64,000 nucleotides of DNA, taken from the NCBI RefSeq assembly GCF_002506585.1, contig NZ_DAXW01000016.1:289874-353873 (forward strand), written 5' to 3'. Of the stretch, positions 34,904 through 43,038 are shown piece by piece (within the stretch, counting starts at the first letter, position 1; the number at the start of each line of letters is the position of its first letter). The notes below the pieces were generated by a model that saw only the letters and a list, made by a program, of their open reading frames with translations, did no database searches and was not told the DNA's origin. Both the position numbers and the translations under genes were made by a program. Origin of the DNA: Methanoculleus sp. UBA430 (GTDB taxonomy: Archaea > Halobacteriota > Methanomicrobia > Methanomicrobiales > Methanoculleaceae).

Positions 34904-36037
34904 TCACGACCCGGGCTGCCGCCTGCCCGCCCGCCATTGCAGAACGTAGGCAAGGACCATCCCGACGATGAAGGCGACGGTGAGACCGATCGCGAGGGTG
35001 AGGACGGCGATGACCGCCGTGACCAGGTAGGACTCCGTCTTCGCGCTGTGCTTCCCGAGCTCGAGCGCCACGAAGACCAGGAGTGCCCCGAAGACCCCGA
35101 ACGGGATGAGGGTCAGGACCTCCGGCGGGGCGAAGGCGACGGCGAAGATGAGAATGAAGATCCCGGCGACGATGTTCGCCCCGCCGGTCCTCGCGCCGAA
35201 CCGGTACATGGCCGCGAGCCCCCCGGCACCGTGGCACATGGGAAACCCGCCGAGCGGCGTCGAGACCAGGTTCATGGCCCCGATGGTCCGCGAGAGCCTA
35301 TCGGGGTCGACACCCTTCTTCGGGAAGAGGTCGTAGGTGAGGAGCGACGTCGCGAGGATGGCGTTTGCGATCGTGAGTGGGACCTGCGGGAGGACGAGGT
35401 CCCAGGTGCCGGTGATGAAGTCTGAGGGCACCGGGAGGACGAGGGCGGGGAGGGGCATCAGGCGGAACGGTGGCATCCCCTGCACGGCGATGCCGGCGGC
35501 AAGCCCGATGATGAGGACGAGCAGGGCGGAGACGTCCGGGATCCGGGTGCGCTGCGACGCGATGAAGAAGACAACGATGACCGCGATCGCGAGCATCGCG
35601 ACGAGGGTATCGGCGACGATGTAGCCGAGCGACGTCCGGAGGAGGAGGAGCGCGAGCCCTGCCTGGACGCCGCGGATGACGCTTTTCGGGATCCGGTCCT
35701 CAAGCCAGGCCATGCCGCCGACGAGGCCGATGATGAGGAAGAGCGCCCCGACGACGAGGCCGGAGGCCACGATCTCGCCGGCACAGAGCCCTTCGGCGAT
35801 GACGACGGCCCCGATCGCCTTCATCGGCTCGATGGGAATGGGGAGGCGGTAGTAGAGCCCGGTGATGATGAACCAGGCGGCGAGAAAGAGGAAGAAGTGG
35901 CTGACGTTCACGTCCGGGCAGACGATCGCGACGCCGAGCAGGATGGGAAAGATGGTTCCGAAGTCGCCGACGGCTCCGGCGACCTCCTCAAGAGTAAACC
36001 GGATGCCTCTCTCCTCAGTTCCGCCGCTTTCCGCCAT
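34904..36037 (-). CDS. Putative sulfate/molybdate transporter, MOT1 family
   Basis: A 377-residue protein with about ten membrane helices. The N-terminal motif GAVGDFGTIFPILLGVAIV and the second conserved block IPIEPMKAIGAVVIAEG are the two signatures of MOT1-type molybdate transporters, and the later HGAGGLAAMYRFGARTGGAN also fits. The position beside Wtp-like ABC genes supports molybdate, tungstate or sulfate as substrate. Confidence 0.85.
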   Translation of the reverse strand: MAESGGTEERGIRFTLEEVAGAVGDFGTIFPILLGVAIVCPDVNVSHFFLFLAAWFIITGLYYRLPIPIEPMKAIGAVVIAEGLCAGEIVASGLVVGALFLIIGLVGGMAWLEDRIPKSVIRGVQAGLALLLLRTSLGYIVADTLVAMLAIAVIVVFFIASQRTRIPDVSALLVLIIGLAAGIAVQGMPPFRLMPLPALVLPVPSDFITGTWDLVLPQVPLTIANAILATSLLTYDLFPKKGVDPDRLSRTIGAMNLVSTPLGGFPMCHGAGGLAAMYRFGARTGGANIVAGIFILIFAVAFAPPEVLTLIPFGVFGALLVFVALELGKHSAKTESYLVTAVIAVLTLAIGLTVAFIVGMVLAYVLQWRAGRRQPGS

Positions 36038-36365
36038 GCTTCATCTCCCTGTATGTCAGGCCTCCTTCTTGGGGTTTTGGATAACGTCCCCGGGTGCGTT
36101 CGGGCCTTCCAGGGGATAACGATTACCCTGCCCGAACAGTAAGGGGGGTTAAGTTAGAAACCTCAACATCATCCGGATTATAAACATTTATTTTGCTCAA
36201 TTGAGTAATTATCCCTATGAGAGCGCACCTGTCTCCCATACTTCCACTGCCATTTACATCAACCGCCGCTTCTTCATGCAGACATACCGCCGGTACGCCG
36301 GCGGTGACCGGCACGGCAAAACCCGAACCGCTTGCCTACACTACCTCGACGGAGATGACCTCGTG

Positions 36366-36896
36366 ATGGGACAGAACGAGAATAACGCCATAGAGACCGC
36401 CACCTACCGGATCATCGGGACCATCCGATCGCCGTTCACCGACCGGGACACCACACCCATCCAGAGCATCTTTTCCGGGGCGGAGGGAACCATCGAGGTC
36501 TTTCCCGAATACGCCGAAGGACTCGAAGGGGTCGAGGGGTTCTCCCACATTCACCTCCTCTACCACTTTCACCGGGTGGACGGCTTCTCTCTGCGCCAGC
36601 GCCCCTTCGCCGACGGCAGCAGGGAACGGGGAATCTTTGCCATACGCCACTGCAATCGCCCCAACCCCATCGGCATCTCCCTCGTCGAGGTCGTTGCCGT
36701 CGAGGGCAGCACCGTCCGGGTCCGCGGGATCGACGTGCTGGACGGCACGCCGCTCCTCGACATCAAACCCTACGTCCGTCAGTTCGACCACCGCGACGAG
36801 GTCAGGAGCGGCTGGGTCGACGCGCGGCGCATCGAGGAGGTGAAGGTCAGGAGCTTCTCGCCAAAGGACCTCCGGGAGTACGAGGAGTCTTCATGA
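36366..36896 (+). CDS. trmO: TrmO-type tRNA methyltransferase (UPF0066)
   Basis: A 176-residue protein with the single beta-barrel TrmO/YaeB fold: YRIIGTIRSPFTD at the start, then GFSHIHLLYHFHRV, IFAIRHCNRPNPIGISLVEVV and VLDGTPLLDIKPYVRQFD. TrmO methylates N6 of threonylcarbamoyladenosine-37 in tRNA using SAM. The start is ATG 36366 (or GTG 36363) behind GGAGATGA. An open stretch upstream to 36201 is unlike the family. Some archaeal members lie near metal-transport genes; no link is established. Confidence 0.85.
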   Translation: MGQNENNAIETATYRIIGTIRSPFTDRDTTPIQSIFSGAEGTIEVFPEYAEGLEGVEGFSHIHLLYHFHRVDGFSLRQRPFADGSRERGIFAIRHCNRPNPIGISLVEVVAVEGSTVRVRGIDVLDGTPLLDIKPYVRQFDHRDEVRSGWVDARRIEEVKVRSFSPKDLREYEESS

Positions 36897-36926
36897 GCCG
36901 GCGGAGCCCCTCCCGGCCCCCGATTC

Positions 36927-37898
36927 TCACGCCGCCGGTCCAGGTGCGGCGCCCCTGTCACGGGTCGCATCTTCCGGGGAAGATGCCGAAGGCCCGGGGC
37001 CGGGCTCATCCTCCCATTTCTTTTCGTCAAGAAGGTCCTCGGCCTTCAGCCGTTCGATGGCCGCGTCCAGATACTCCGAGACGATCCTGTCCCTCTCCTG
37101 AATCTGCCGGATCCAGACCCGCACCGTCAGCCTGACCCAGTCCTCCTTGATCGACGAGACCTGCACCTTCGGCTCGAACAACGCATGACCGGGGCCGGGG
37201 CGATCGGATGAGAGGCGCCCGATATACGGGAGATCGAAGAGGCTCTGGAGGGCGGACCGCTCGGCCGGCTCGACGTGGGGCAGGATCAAGGGATGGTCGT
37301 GCGCGGCGGCAAGTGCGATCGCCTCCGCCCGCGCGAGGTCCGCGGTGACCGGGACGGCGAGCGGGATCGTGACCTCGAGAAGCCCGGCACGTGAGTAGTT
37401 GATGACCTTTGAGGTGATGATGCTCGCGTTTGGCGTGAGGACCAGACCGCCGTCGAGCCCCTTGAGGGTCGTCGTCGTGAAGGAGATGTCCTGCACCCTG
37501 CCGGGCCCGGTCTCCGGCCTTCCGCTGACGCTCACCCACTCTTCGAGCTGGACCGGGCGGTTGATCGTGATCAGGACGCCGGCGATGGCGTTCTGGATGA
37601 TCTGACGCGACGAGAACGCTACGACGATACCAAGGATGCCGAGCGATGCGGCGAAGGCCGTCGGGTCGAAGGCGAGGAAGTGCCTGGCGCTCGCGTATAT
37701 CCCGCCGAGGATGATGCCGTACTGAAGGACGGCCGCCGTCCACTTGGCTGTCCCGCGGGAGACGCGCCCGTCCAGACCCCGCCGGAGGAGCAGGTAGGCG
37801 AGGTTGCCGAGAAAGAGAAACCCGACGAAGGTGAAGAGAAAGGCTAGGAACACATCAAGGGAGACCTCGCCGATGAGGACCGAACCGCTCTCCTGCAT
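36927..37898 (-). CDS. MscS-type mechanosensitive channel 1
   Basis: A 323-residue membrane protein with three N-terminal helices and the MscS pore/beta domain: FAASLGILGIVVAFSSRQIIQNAIAGVLITINRPVQLEEWVSV, then the beta region FTTTTLKGLDGGLVLTPNASIITSKVINYSR. The tail after residue 295 is Pro/Glu-rich and disordered. It probably releases solutes on hypo-osmotic shock. It is a close paralogue of the next gene upstream, on the same strand. Confidence 0.9.
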   Translation of the reverse strand: MQESGSVLIGEVSLDVFLAFLFTFVGFLFLGNLAYLLLRRGLDGRVSRGTAKWTAAVLQYGIILGGIYASARHFLAFDPTAFAASLGILGIVVAFSSRQIIQNAIAGVLITINRPVQLEEWVSVSGRPETGPGRVQDISFTTTTLKGLDGGLVLTPNASIITSKVINYSRAGLLEVTIPLAVPVTADLARAEAIALAAAHDHPLILPHVEPAERSALQSLFDLPYIGRLSSDRPGPGHALFEPKVQVSSIKEDWVRLTVRVWIRQIQERDRIVSEYLDAAIERLKAEDLLDEKKWEDEPGPGPSASSPEDATRDRGAAPGPAA

Positions 37899-37935
37899 AT
37901 TAAAGGGTGAGAGAGGGGAAGATTAAGCCCTTCCG

Positions 37936-38820
37936 TCATGATGCTTCGGCCTTGACCGGGATCTCTTCAGCCGAGAGACGCCTGAGAACCTCCTTCAAGT
38001 ACCGGGAGACAATATCGTCTTTTTGGGGGATCTTGCGGGTCCAGGCCCCGACGGTCAGTTTGATCCAGCCGTCGGTCACCGACGCGGTACGGATGGCGGG
38101 CTCGAGGTGCGCAAGGTCGGGGCGGTCGGAGCGGAGACGCCTGTTGTAGGGGAGATCAAAGAGGTCCTGGATGGCGGATTGTTCGCCCGCACCGGGGTCC
38201 TGGATGATCCGGGGGTCGTTGCGCGCTACCGCGAGCGCGATCTCCTTCACCTGCGCGAGGTCAACGGCGACCGGGACGGAGATCGAGACACGGATCTCCA
38301 TCAGCCCGCCCCGGGAATAGTTGATGACCTTCGAGGCGATGATGCTCGAGTTCGGCATGAGGACGAGGCCGCCGTCGAGACCCTGGAGGATCGTCGTCGT
38401 GAAGGAGATGTCGTGCACCTTGCAGAGCCCTGTCGACGGCATCTCCCCGACGACGATCCACTCTTCGAGCTGGACCGGGCGGTTGATCGTGATGAGAACC
38501 CCCGCAAGGACGTTCTGGATGATCTGGCTCGACGAGACGGCCACGACGATACCGAGGATGCCGAGCGATGCGACGACGGCCCTCAGGTCGAAGGCGAGGA
38601 GATACCGTGCGCTCGCGTAGCCCCCGCCGATGATGACGGCATACTGGAGGATAGCCGCCGCCCACTTGGCCGCTCCGGGGGAGACCCGCCCGTCCAGAGC
38701 CCGCCTGAGAAGCATGTAGGCGAGGTTGCCGAGGAAAAGGAGCCCGATAAGCGTGAGAACGAACGCGAAGAGCGCGTCAAGAGGTACACCGCCGATGAGG
38801 ACCGGATCGCCCGACTCCAT
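37936..38820 (-). CDS. MscS-type mechanosensitive channel 2
   Basis: A 294-residue paralogue of the neighbouring channel, similar through the membrane region (FLGNLAYMLLRRALDGRVSPGAAKWAAAILQY), pore helix (VVASLGILGIVVAVSSSQIIQNVLAGVLITINRPVQLEEWIVV) and beta domain, but lacking the acidic tail. The pair arose by tandem duplication. The 37-base spacer allows a shared transcript. Confidence 0.9.
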   Translation of the reverse strand: MESGDPVLIGGVPLDALFAFVLTLIGLLFLGNLAYMLLRRALDGRVSPGAAKWAAAILQYAVIIGGGYASARYLLAFDLRAVVASLGILGIVVAVSSSQIIQNVLAGVLITINRPVQLEEWIVVGEMPSTGLCKVHDISFTTTILQGLDGGLVLMPNSSIIASKVINYSRGGLMEIRVSISVPVAVDLAQVKEIALAVARNDPRIIQDPGAGEQSAIQDLFDLPYNRRLRSDRPDLAHLEPAIRTASVTDGWIKLTVGAWTRKIPQKDDIVSRYLKEVLRRLSAEEIPVKAEAS

Positions 38821-38863
38821 GTAGAGAAAGATGGGTGAGCGAGGGAGTTAACCCCTCCTGCTG

Positions 38864-39232
38864 CTACCCGGACCCACCGCCGCCCGGTGCGCCCGCACGG
38901 GCCTGGAGCGCGGAGAGGATCTCTGCATCGAGAACCTCTTCGGCGCGCTCCCGATACCGGTCCGCCATGATCGCGAGAAGACATTCTGTCCCCGCGGCCG
39001 TGGTGGAGATCCCGACCCGCTCAACCCGGCGGATCAGCCCGTCGTGCTCCATCTCACCGAACCGGGGGAGGACGTAGTAGTGGGGGATCCCGAGATGCTC
39101 GGCAAGTTTTCGGGTGGTGGGAAAACGTATGGCGATGCCGCCCGGGTAAAAACCGATGGTTACGCACCGATCCTCCTCGAGGAGGATCTGTGCTGCCGCC
39201 TCAAAGATATCGTCATGCTCGTGTGTGGACAT
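38864..39232 (-). CDS. Hypothetical protein with winged-helix-like region
   Basis: A 122-residue soluble protein. The segment TTRKLAEHLGIPHYYVLPRFGEMEHDGLIRRVERVGISTTAAGTECL has the spacing of a winged-helix DNA-binding domain: a recognition helix followed by a beta-wing and a Gly-rich turn. It could be a regulator of the adjacent channels or metal genes, which is inference. The C-terminus ends in a Gly-rich tail. Confidence 0.55.
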   Translation of the reverse strand: MSTHEHDDIFEAAAQILLEEDRCVTIGFYPGGIAIRFPTTRKLAEHLGIPHYYVLPRFGEMEHDGLIRRVERVGISTTAAGTECLLAIMADRYRERAEEVLDAEILSALQARAGAPGGGGSG

Positions 39233-39281
39233 CCGATCGCGAAAGTTTGGTTGTTGTGAGGAAAAAAGGAAGCCGGTCTGG

Positions 39282-39518
39282 TTACGCTGCCGCTTCCGCC
39301 TTCATCTCGCCCCGCTCTTCTTCGGGCATCTCCTCGAGGTAGGTGATCTCGGCGCCGATGTCTTTGGCGATCTGCTCGAGTTCGGTTTTGCGGAAGTGGG
39401 TGCTCTCTACCTTCAGGTGCTTATCTTCGCCCTTCTCTTCGACGACGGCGACGACGCGGAACCGCGGCTGTTTCACGCCGGTGCCGACTTTCTGGCGTTC
39501 ACGTGCATAGATCTTCAT
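39282..39518 (-). CDS. Conserved small hypothetical protein of methanogens
   Basis: A 78-residue protein: MKIYARERQKVGTGVKQPRFRVVAVVEEKGEDKHLKVESTHFRKTELEQIAKDIGAEITYLEE, a compact beta-beta-alpha-like pattern with an acidic tail. ATG 39518 follows GAGGTGA. It is divergent from the molybdenum-storage-protein homologue across a spacer with two 12-base palindromes, so the two may share a regulator. No function recognised. Confidence 0.65.
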   Translation of the reverse strand: MKIYARERQKVGTGVKQPRFRVVAVVEEKGEDKHLKVESTHFRKTELEQIAKDIGAEITYLEEMPEEERGEMKAEAAA

Positions 39519-39534
39519 ACTTCTCTTCACCTCA

Positions 39535-39558
39535 TACCAGCTGGTATACCTGCTGGTA
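39535..39558. promoter_or_regulatory. Tandem 12-bp palindromes, operator candidate
   Basis: TACCAGCTGGTA (39535-39546, perfect palindrome) is followed without a gap by TACCTGCTGGTA (39547-39558). The pair lies between the divergent starts at 39518 and 39611. It sits upstream of the TATA-like tacttaatg (39569-39577) of the plus-strand gene. It overlaps the expected transcription start of the minus-strand gene. Adjacent sites of this kind suggest cooperative binding by a dimeric regulator. Confidence 0.55.
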
Positions 39559-39610
39559 GCTCACAAAGATACTTAATGTTTTCCTCCATACCTGAATTGA
39601 GTGGTGTTTT

Positions 39611-40417
39611 ATGGCAGAACGATTTGAGATGGGATCGAAGCTCAAGGGTGAAAGCCTTGTCCGGCGCGGTCTGCTCCGCGAGACCGAAGGTGTCCGGCAG
39701 ATCAGGATCATGCCCGACCTGAACGTTATCAAGATCGGCGGCCACGGCGTCATCGACTACGGGCGGAAGGTTGTCCACCCGCTGGTGGAGGAGATCGGGG
39801 AACTCTCCCGAAACAATAAGATCCTGGTCGCCACCGGCGGCGGCGCCCGGGTGCGGCACATCCTCGACGTCGGGATTGACCTCGGCATGCCGACGGGGGT
39901 GCTGGCCGAACTCGCGGGCAAGATCAGCGAGCAGAACGCGATCATGATGTCTATCCTCTTCTCGAAGTACAACGGCACCCGGATCCACACTGACGATCTC
40001 TTAAACCTCCCCTCGCTCATATCCCTCGGGATGCTCCCGGTCGTCCAGGGCACCCCACCCTACGGGCTCTACGAGCACCCCCCGAAACTCGGGAGCATTC
40101 CCCCGCACCGGACCGACACCGGCGCCTTCCTGATGGCCGAGGTAGTCGGCGGGAAGAACTGCATCCTCGGGAAGAATGTAGACGGCCTTTATGCCGAGAA
40201 CCCGTTTGTGAATCCCGACGCCGAGTTCATCCCTGAGATTACGGCCGATGAACTCCTGGAGATGGAGATGGAGGATGTGGTGCTCGAACCGATGGCGGTC
40301 GAACTGCTCCGGGATGCCGTCCACGTCAGAGAGATCAAGGTGGTGAACGCCCACGTCCCCGGCAATATTACAAAGGCCATCAACGGGGAGCGGGTCGGCA
40401 CCCTGATCCGCGCCTGA
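39611..40417 (+). CDS. Molybdenum storage protein (MosA/MosB) homologue, amino acid kinase fold
   Basis: A 268-residue protein of the UMP kinase-like family. It closely follows the remembered pattern of Azotobacter MoSto subunits: DLNVIKIGGHGVIDYGRKVVHPLVEEI, TGGGARVRHI, GVLAELAGKISEQNAIM, GSIPPHRTDTGAFLMAE, DGLYAENPFVNPDAEFIPEI, HVREIKVVNAHVPGNITKAI and GERVGTLI. In Azotobacter the MosA/MosB hexamer stores polynuclear molybdenum or tungsten oxide in an ATP-dependent way. Only one subunit type is present here, so it would be homo-oligomeric. Its place between Mo/W transport operons supports a storage role; a simple kinase remains possible. Confidence 0.75.
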   Translation: MAERFEMGSKLKGESLVRRGLLRETEGVRQIRIMPDLNVIKIGGHGVIDYGRKVVHPLVEEIGELSRNNKILVATGGGARVRHILDVGIDLGMPTGVLAELAGKISEQNAIMMSILFSKYNGTRIHTDDLLNLPSLISLGMLPVVQGTPPYGLYEHPPKLGSIPPHRTDTGAFLMAEVVGGKNCILGKNVDGLYAENPFVNPDAEFIPEITADELLEMEMEDVVLEPMAVELLRDAVHVREIKVVNAHVPGNITKAINGERVGTLIRA

Positions 40418-40499
40418 ATCCCCGAAATCAACATTTTTTCATTGACCTCGAAGAAGTCTTATTTAGTATTGTGGGTGGATCAGTACAGCAAGCGATCCC

Positions 40500-41198
40500 A
40501 TGACCATCTATCTCGGCATCGACGACACCGACACCCGCGAGTCCCGGGGAACCGGACGGCTCGCACGCACGATTGCAGCAGAACTCGCCAGGAGATACAC
40601 GGTAACGGGAGTGACCCGGCACCAGCTCTTCGTCCACCCCGCTGTCCCCTACACCTCGCATAACAGCTCCGCGGTCATCCACATCCAGGAAGCGGAGAAC
40701 GGGGCCGCGGCCGACGTCTTTGCGGCGGCAAAGGAACTGATGCTCGCCGACTTTATCGAGGGGAGCGATCCCGGCATCTGCGTTGCCGCCGGCTCTGCTG
40801 TCGGGAGCGAGGTCTCCCGTTTCGGGCTCTCGGCAAAGGCGAGCCTCGTGACGCAGGAAGAGGCGCGCGCGCTCGCCCGCGGGGCAGGAATCCTCCTCGA
40901 GGGGCTCGGCGGCACCGAGGACGGCGTGATCGGCGCGCTTGCCGGCGTCGGGCTCGCAGCATCAGGGAACGACGGCCGGTTCGTCCAGAAGGGAACGACC
41001 CGGGACCTCCGGGGCGTCCAGACGGTCGCGGCGATCCTCGCCTCAGGCGTCGACCGTGTCTCGACCCGCGAAGGCGCTGCGGTCAGCGAAGGCACCGTCA
41101 CCCTCCGGAAATTCCCCAAACCCGCCTTCATCGGAGGGAATGCCGTCCTCTTCGTCGAGGCTGACGGCGACACCTACCATGATATCGTGGTCGGGTGA
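40500..41198 (+). CDS. TiaS-like (TCKD domain only) protein
   Basis: A 232-residue protein beginning YLGIDDTDTRESRGTGRLARTIAAEL, the kinase-like domain signature of TiaS, the archaeal enzyme that attaches agmatine to C34 of tRNA-Ile2. Full-length TiaS is about 400 residues with OB-fold and zinc-ribbon tRNA-binding domains, which are missing here. The C-terminal half (GTEDGVIGALAGVGLAASGNDGRFVQ) corresponds to the FLD-like second part. It is therefore a short relative with a different, unknown role. Confidence 0.6.
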   Translation: MTIYLGIDDTDTRESRGTGRLARTIAAELARRYTVTGVTRHQLFVHPAVPYTSHNSSAVIHIQEAENGAAADVFAAAKELMLADFIEGSDPGICVAAGSAVGSEVSRFGLSAKASLVTQEEARALARGAGILLEGLGGTEDGVIGALAGVGLAASGNDGRFVQKGTTRDLRGVQTVAAILASGVDRVSTREGAAVSEGTVTLRKFPKPAFIGGNAVLFVEADGDTYHDIVVG

Positions 41199-41300
41199 CG
41201 GTAACCGGATGGGGTGGCCATGCCTCCCCGACTTGCCCATATTAGTTTACCCGGCCCGTTTGTCAATCAGATAAAGTTGATAAACCGATCTTCAAAGTAA

Positions 41301-41335
41301 ATCCATTATATTTAATTACGAGTATTCCGATAGTT
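41301..41335 (+). promoter_or_regulatory. Promoter of second tup operon
   Basis: An AT-rich stretch with TATA-like ttatattta (about 41306-41314) lies roughly 35-40 bases before ATG 41348. This predicts a transcription start near 41332 and a short leader. The palindrome seen before tupA1 is not clearly conserved here. Confidence 0.4.
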
Positions 41336-41347
41336 TGTTTGATAATT

Positions 41348-42274
41348 ATGGTTAGACGAACTCTTTTCGCCGTTGCGGCCGTCATGGTCGCTCTCCTGTT
41401 CATCTGCGGCTGTACCGGGACGACAACTGACCCGGTCCCTGATGAGAAGCAGCAACTCCGTATCGCCACGACGACGAGCCTCTATGACACCAAACTCCTC
41501 GACCACCTCACCCCGATCTTCGAGGAACAGTACAACGCCGAGGTGCTGATCATCTCCGCCGGGACCGGCAAGGCGCTCGAGTACGGGCAGCGGGGCGACG
41601 TGGACGTCATGATGGTCCACGACCGTGCACGTGAAGACACCTTCCTTGCCGATGGCTACGGGACCAACCGGCGCGTATTCGCCTACAACTACTTCGTCCT
41701 CGTCGGACCTGAGTCCGACCCGGCGGGTGTCGCGAACATGACCCCTGAAGCAGCCTTCACCGCCATCCGCGAGAAGGGAACGGCCGGCGACGCGAACGTG
41801 ACCTTCGTCTCCCGCGGCGACGCATCGGGCACGCACTCCAAAGAGCAGGCCATCTGGAAGGCCGCCGGGTTCAACTACACGACAGAGGTAAAGGGTTCCG
41901 GCGACTGGTACCAGGAGGCCGGGACGGGCATGGGCGCGACCCTTGAGATGGCAAACGAGAAGGAGGCCTACACCCTCTCCGACATCGGGACCTATCTCGC
42001 CTACAAGGGCGATCTCGACCTCGTGACGATCGTGGACGAGGGCGATATCCTGCTCAACGTCTACTCGGCGATGCAGATCAACCCGGAGAAGTTCCCCGAT
42101 ATCAACAGCACCGTCGCGAAGGACTGGGTCAACTTCGTGATCTCCGACGATATCCAGAAGGAGATCGCCTCTTTCGGCGTCGACAAGTACGGCCAGCCCC
42201 TCTTCTACGCTGCAGGGGACGACTGGGAGAAGATCGGCGTGACCGAGGCTGAAGTGAAGGACCCGATCGCCTGA
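41348..42274 (+). CDS. tupA: Tungstate/molybdate ABC transporter substrate-binding protein 3
   Basis: A 308-residue lipoprotein: signal VRRTLFAVAAVMVALLFICGC, then the TupA core LRIATTTSLYDTKLLDHLTPIFEEQ, SAGTGKALEYGQRGDVDVMMVHDR, VSRGDASGTHSKEQ and EKEAYTLSDIGTYLAYK. It is more diverged from the first two TupA copies than they are from each other. It heads a complete tupABC operon. Confidence 0.85.
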   Translation: MVRRTLFAVAAVMVALLFICGCTGTTTDPVPDEKQQLRIATTTSLYDTKLLDHLTPIFEEQYNAEVLIISAGTGKALEYGQRGDVDVMMVHDRAREDTFLADGYGTNRRVFAYNYFVLVGPESDPAGVANMTPEAAFTAIREKGTAGDANVTFVSRGDASGTHSKEQAIWKAAGFNYTTEVKGSGDWYQEAGTGMGATLEMANEKEAYTLSDIGTYLAYKGDLDLVTIVDEGDILLNVYSAMQINPEKFPDINSTVAKDWVNFVISDDIQKEIASFGVDKYGQPLFYAAGDDWEKIGVTEAEVKDPIA

Positions 42275-42331
42275 TCCGGTCACCAATCCCACCCCTTTTT
42301 GCCGCCTGCGAACCACAATTAGGGCAAGAAC

Positions 42332-43033
42332 ATGTACGAGATCGTCGAGGGATTCCTGGAGGCGGCACGGCTCATCGTCACGCTCGATGCCGACGTGATG
42401 GCCATCGCTCTTCGGAGTATCACGATCTCGCTCACCGCAACCGTTCTTGCCGGCCTGGTCGCCGTTCCGCTCGGCGCTGCGATCTATTTCGGCACCTTTC
42501 CGGGCAGGAAGAGCCTCATTAACCTGATCCAGACACTCTACTCTCTACCGACGGTCGTCGTCGGGCTGCTCATATTCCTGTTCATATCCCGGGTCGGGCC
42601 GTTTGGCTTTATGCGGCTGCTCTTCACCCCGACCGCCATGGTCATCGCGCAGACGGTCCTCGTCCTGCCGATCATGACCGGGCTCACTATCTCGGCGCTC
42701 TCCGGGGTTGACCCGGTCATCAGGGACACCCTCCGCTCGCTCGGCGCGACGCACCTCCAGTTCCTTGCAAACGTCATGAAGGAAGCCCGGTTTGCGATCC
42801 TCGCGGCCGTCGCGGTCGGGTTTGGACGGGCGATATCCGAGGTCGGGGCGGCGATTCTCGTCGGCGGCAACATCATGGCGTCGTCGTTTGCAAGTTCGAC
42901 CCGGGTGCTGACGACTGCGATATCGCTTGAGACCTCGATGGGCAACATCTCCGAGTCGATTGCGCTTGGGATCCTCCTCCTCCTCATTGCCCTCGCCGTC
43001 AATCTTGTCATAACCACAGTGCAGCACAGGTAG
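42332..43033 (+). CDS. tupB: Tungstate ABC transporter permease, second operon
   Basis: A 233-residue permease similar throughout to the first TupB: MYEIVEGFLEAARLIVTLDADVMAIALRSITISLTAT, VPLGAAIYFGTFPG, and the cytoplasmic loop EARFAILAAVAVGFGRAISEVGAAILVGGNIM. It lies 57 bases after tupA3 and five bases before tupC2. Confidence 0.85.
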   Translation: MYEIVEGFLEAARLIVTLDADVMAIALRSITISLTATVLAGLVAVPLGAAIYFGTFPGRKSLINLIQTLYSLPTVVVGLLIFLFISRVGPFGFMRLLFTPTAMVIAQTVLVLPIMTGLTISALSGVDPVIRDTLRSLGATHLQFLANVMKEARFAILAAVAVGFGRAISEVGAAILVGGNIMASSFASSTRVLTTAISLETSMGNISESIALGILLLLIALAVNLVITTVQHR

Positions 43034-43038
43034 AACCC

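Noticed and set aside
36201..36365. 55-codon upstream extension of trmO
   Set aside because: It is unlike the TrmO family N-terminus and precedes a good GGAGATGA site just before 36363-36366.
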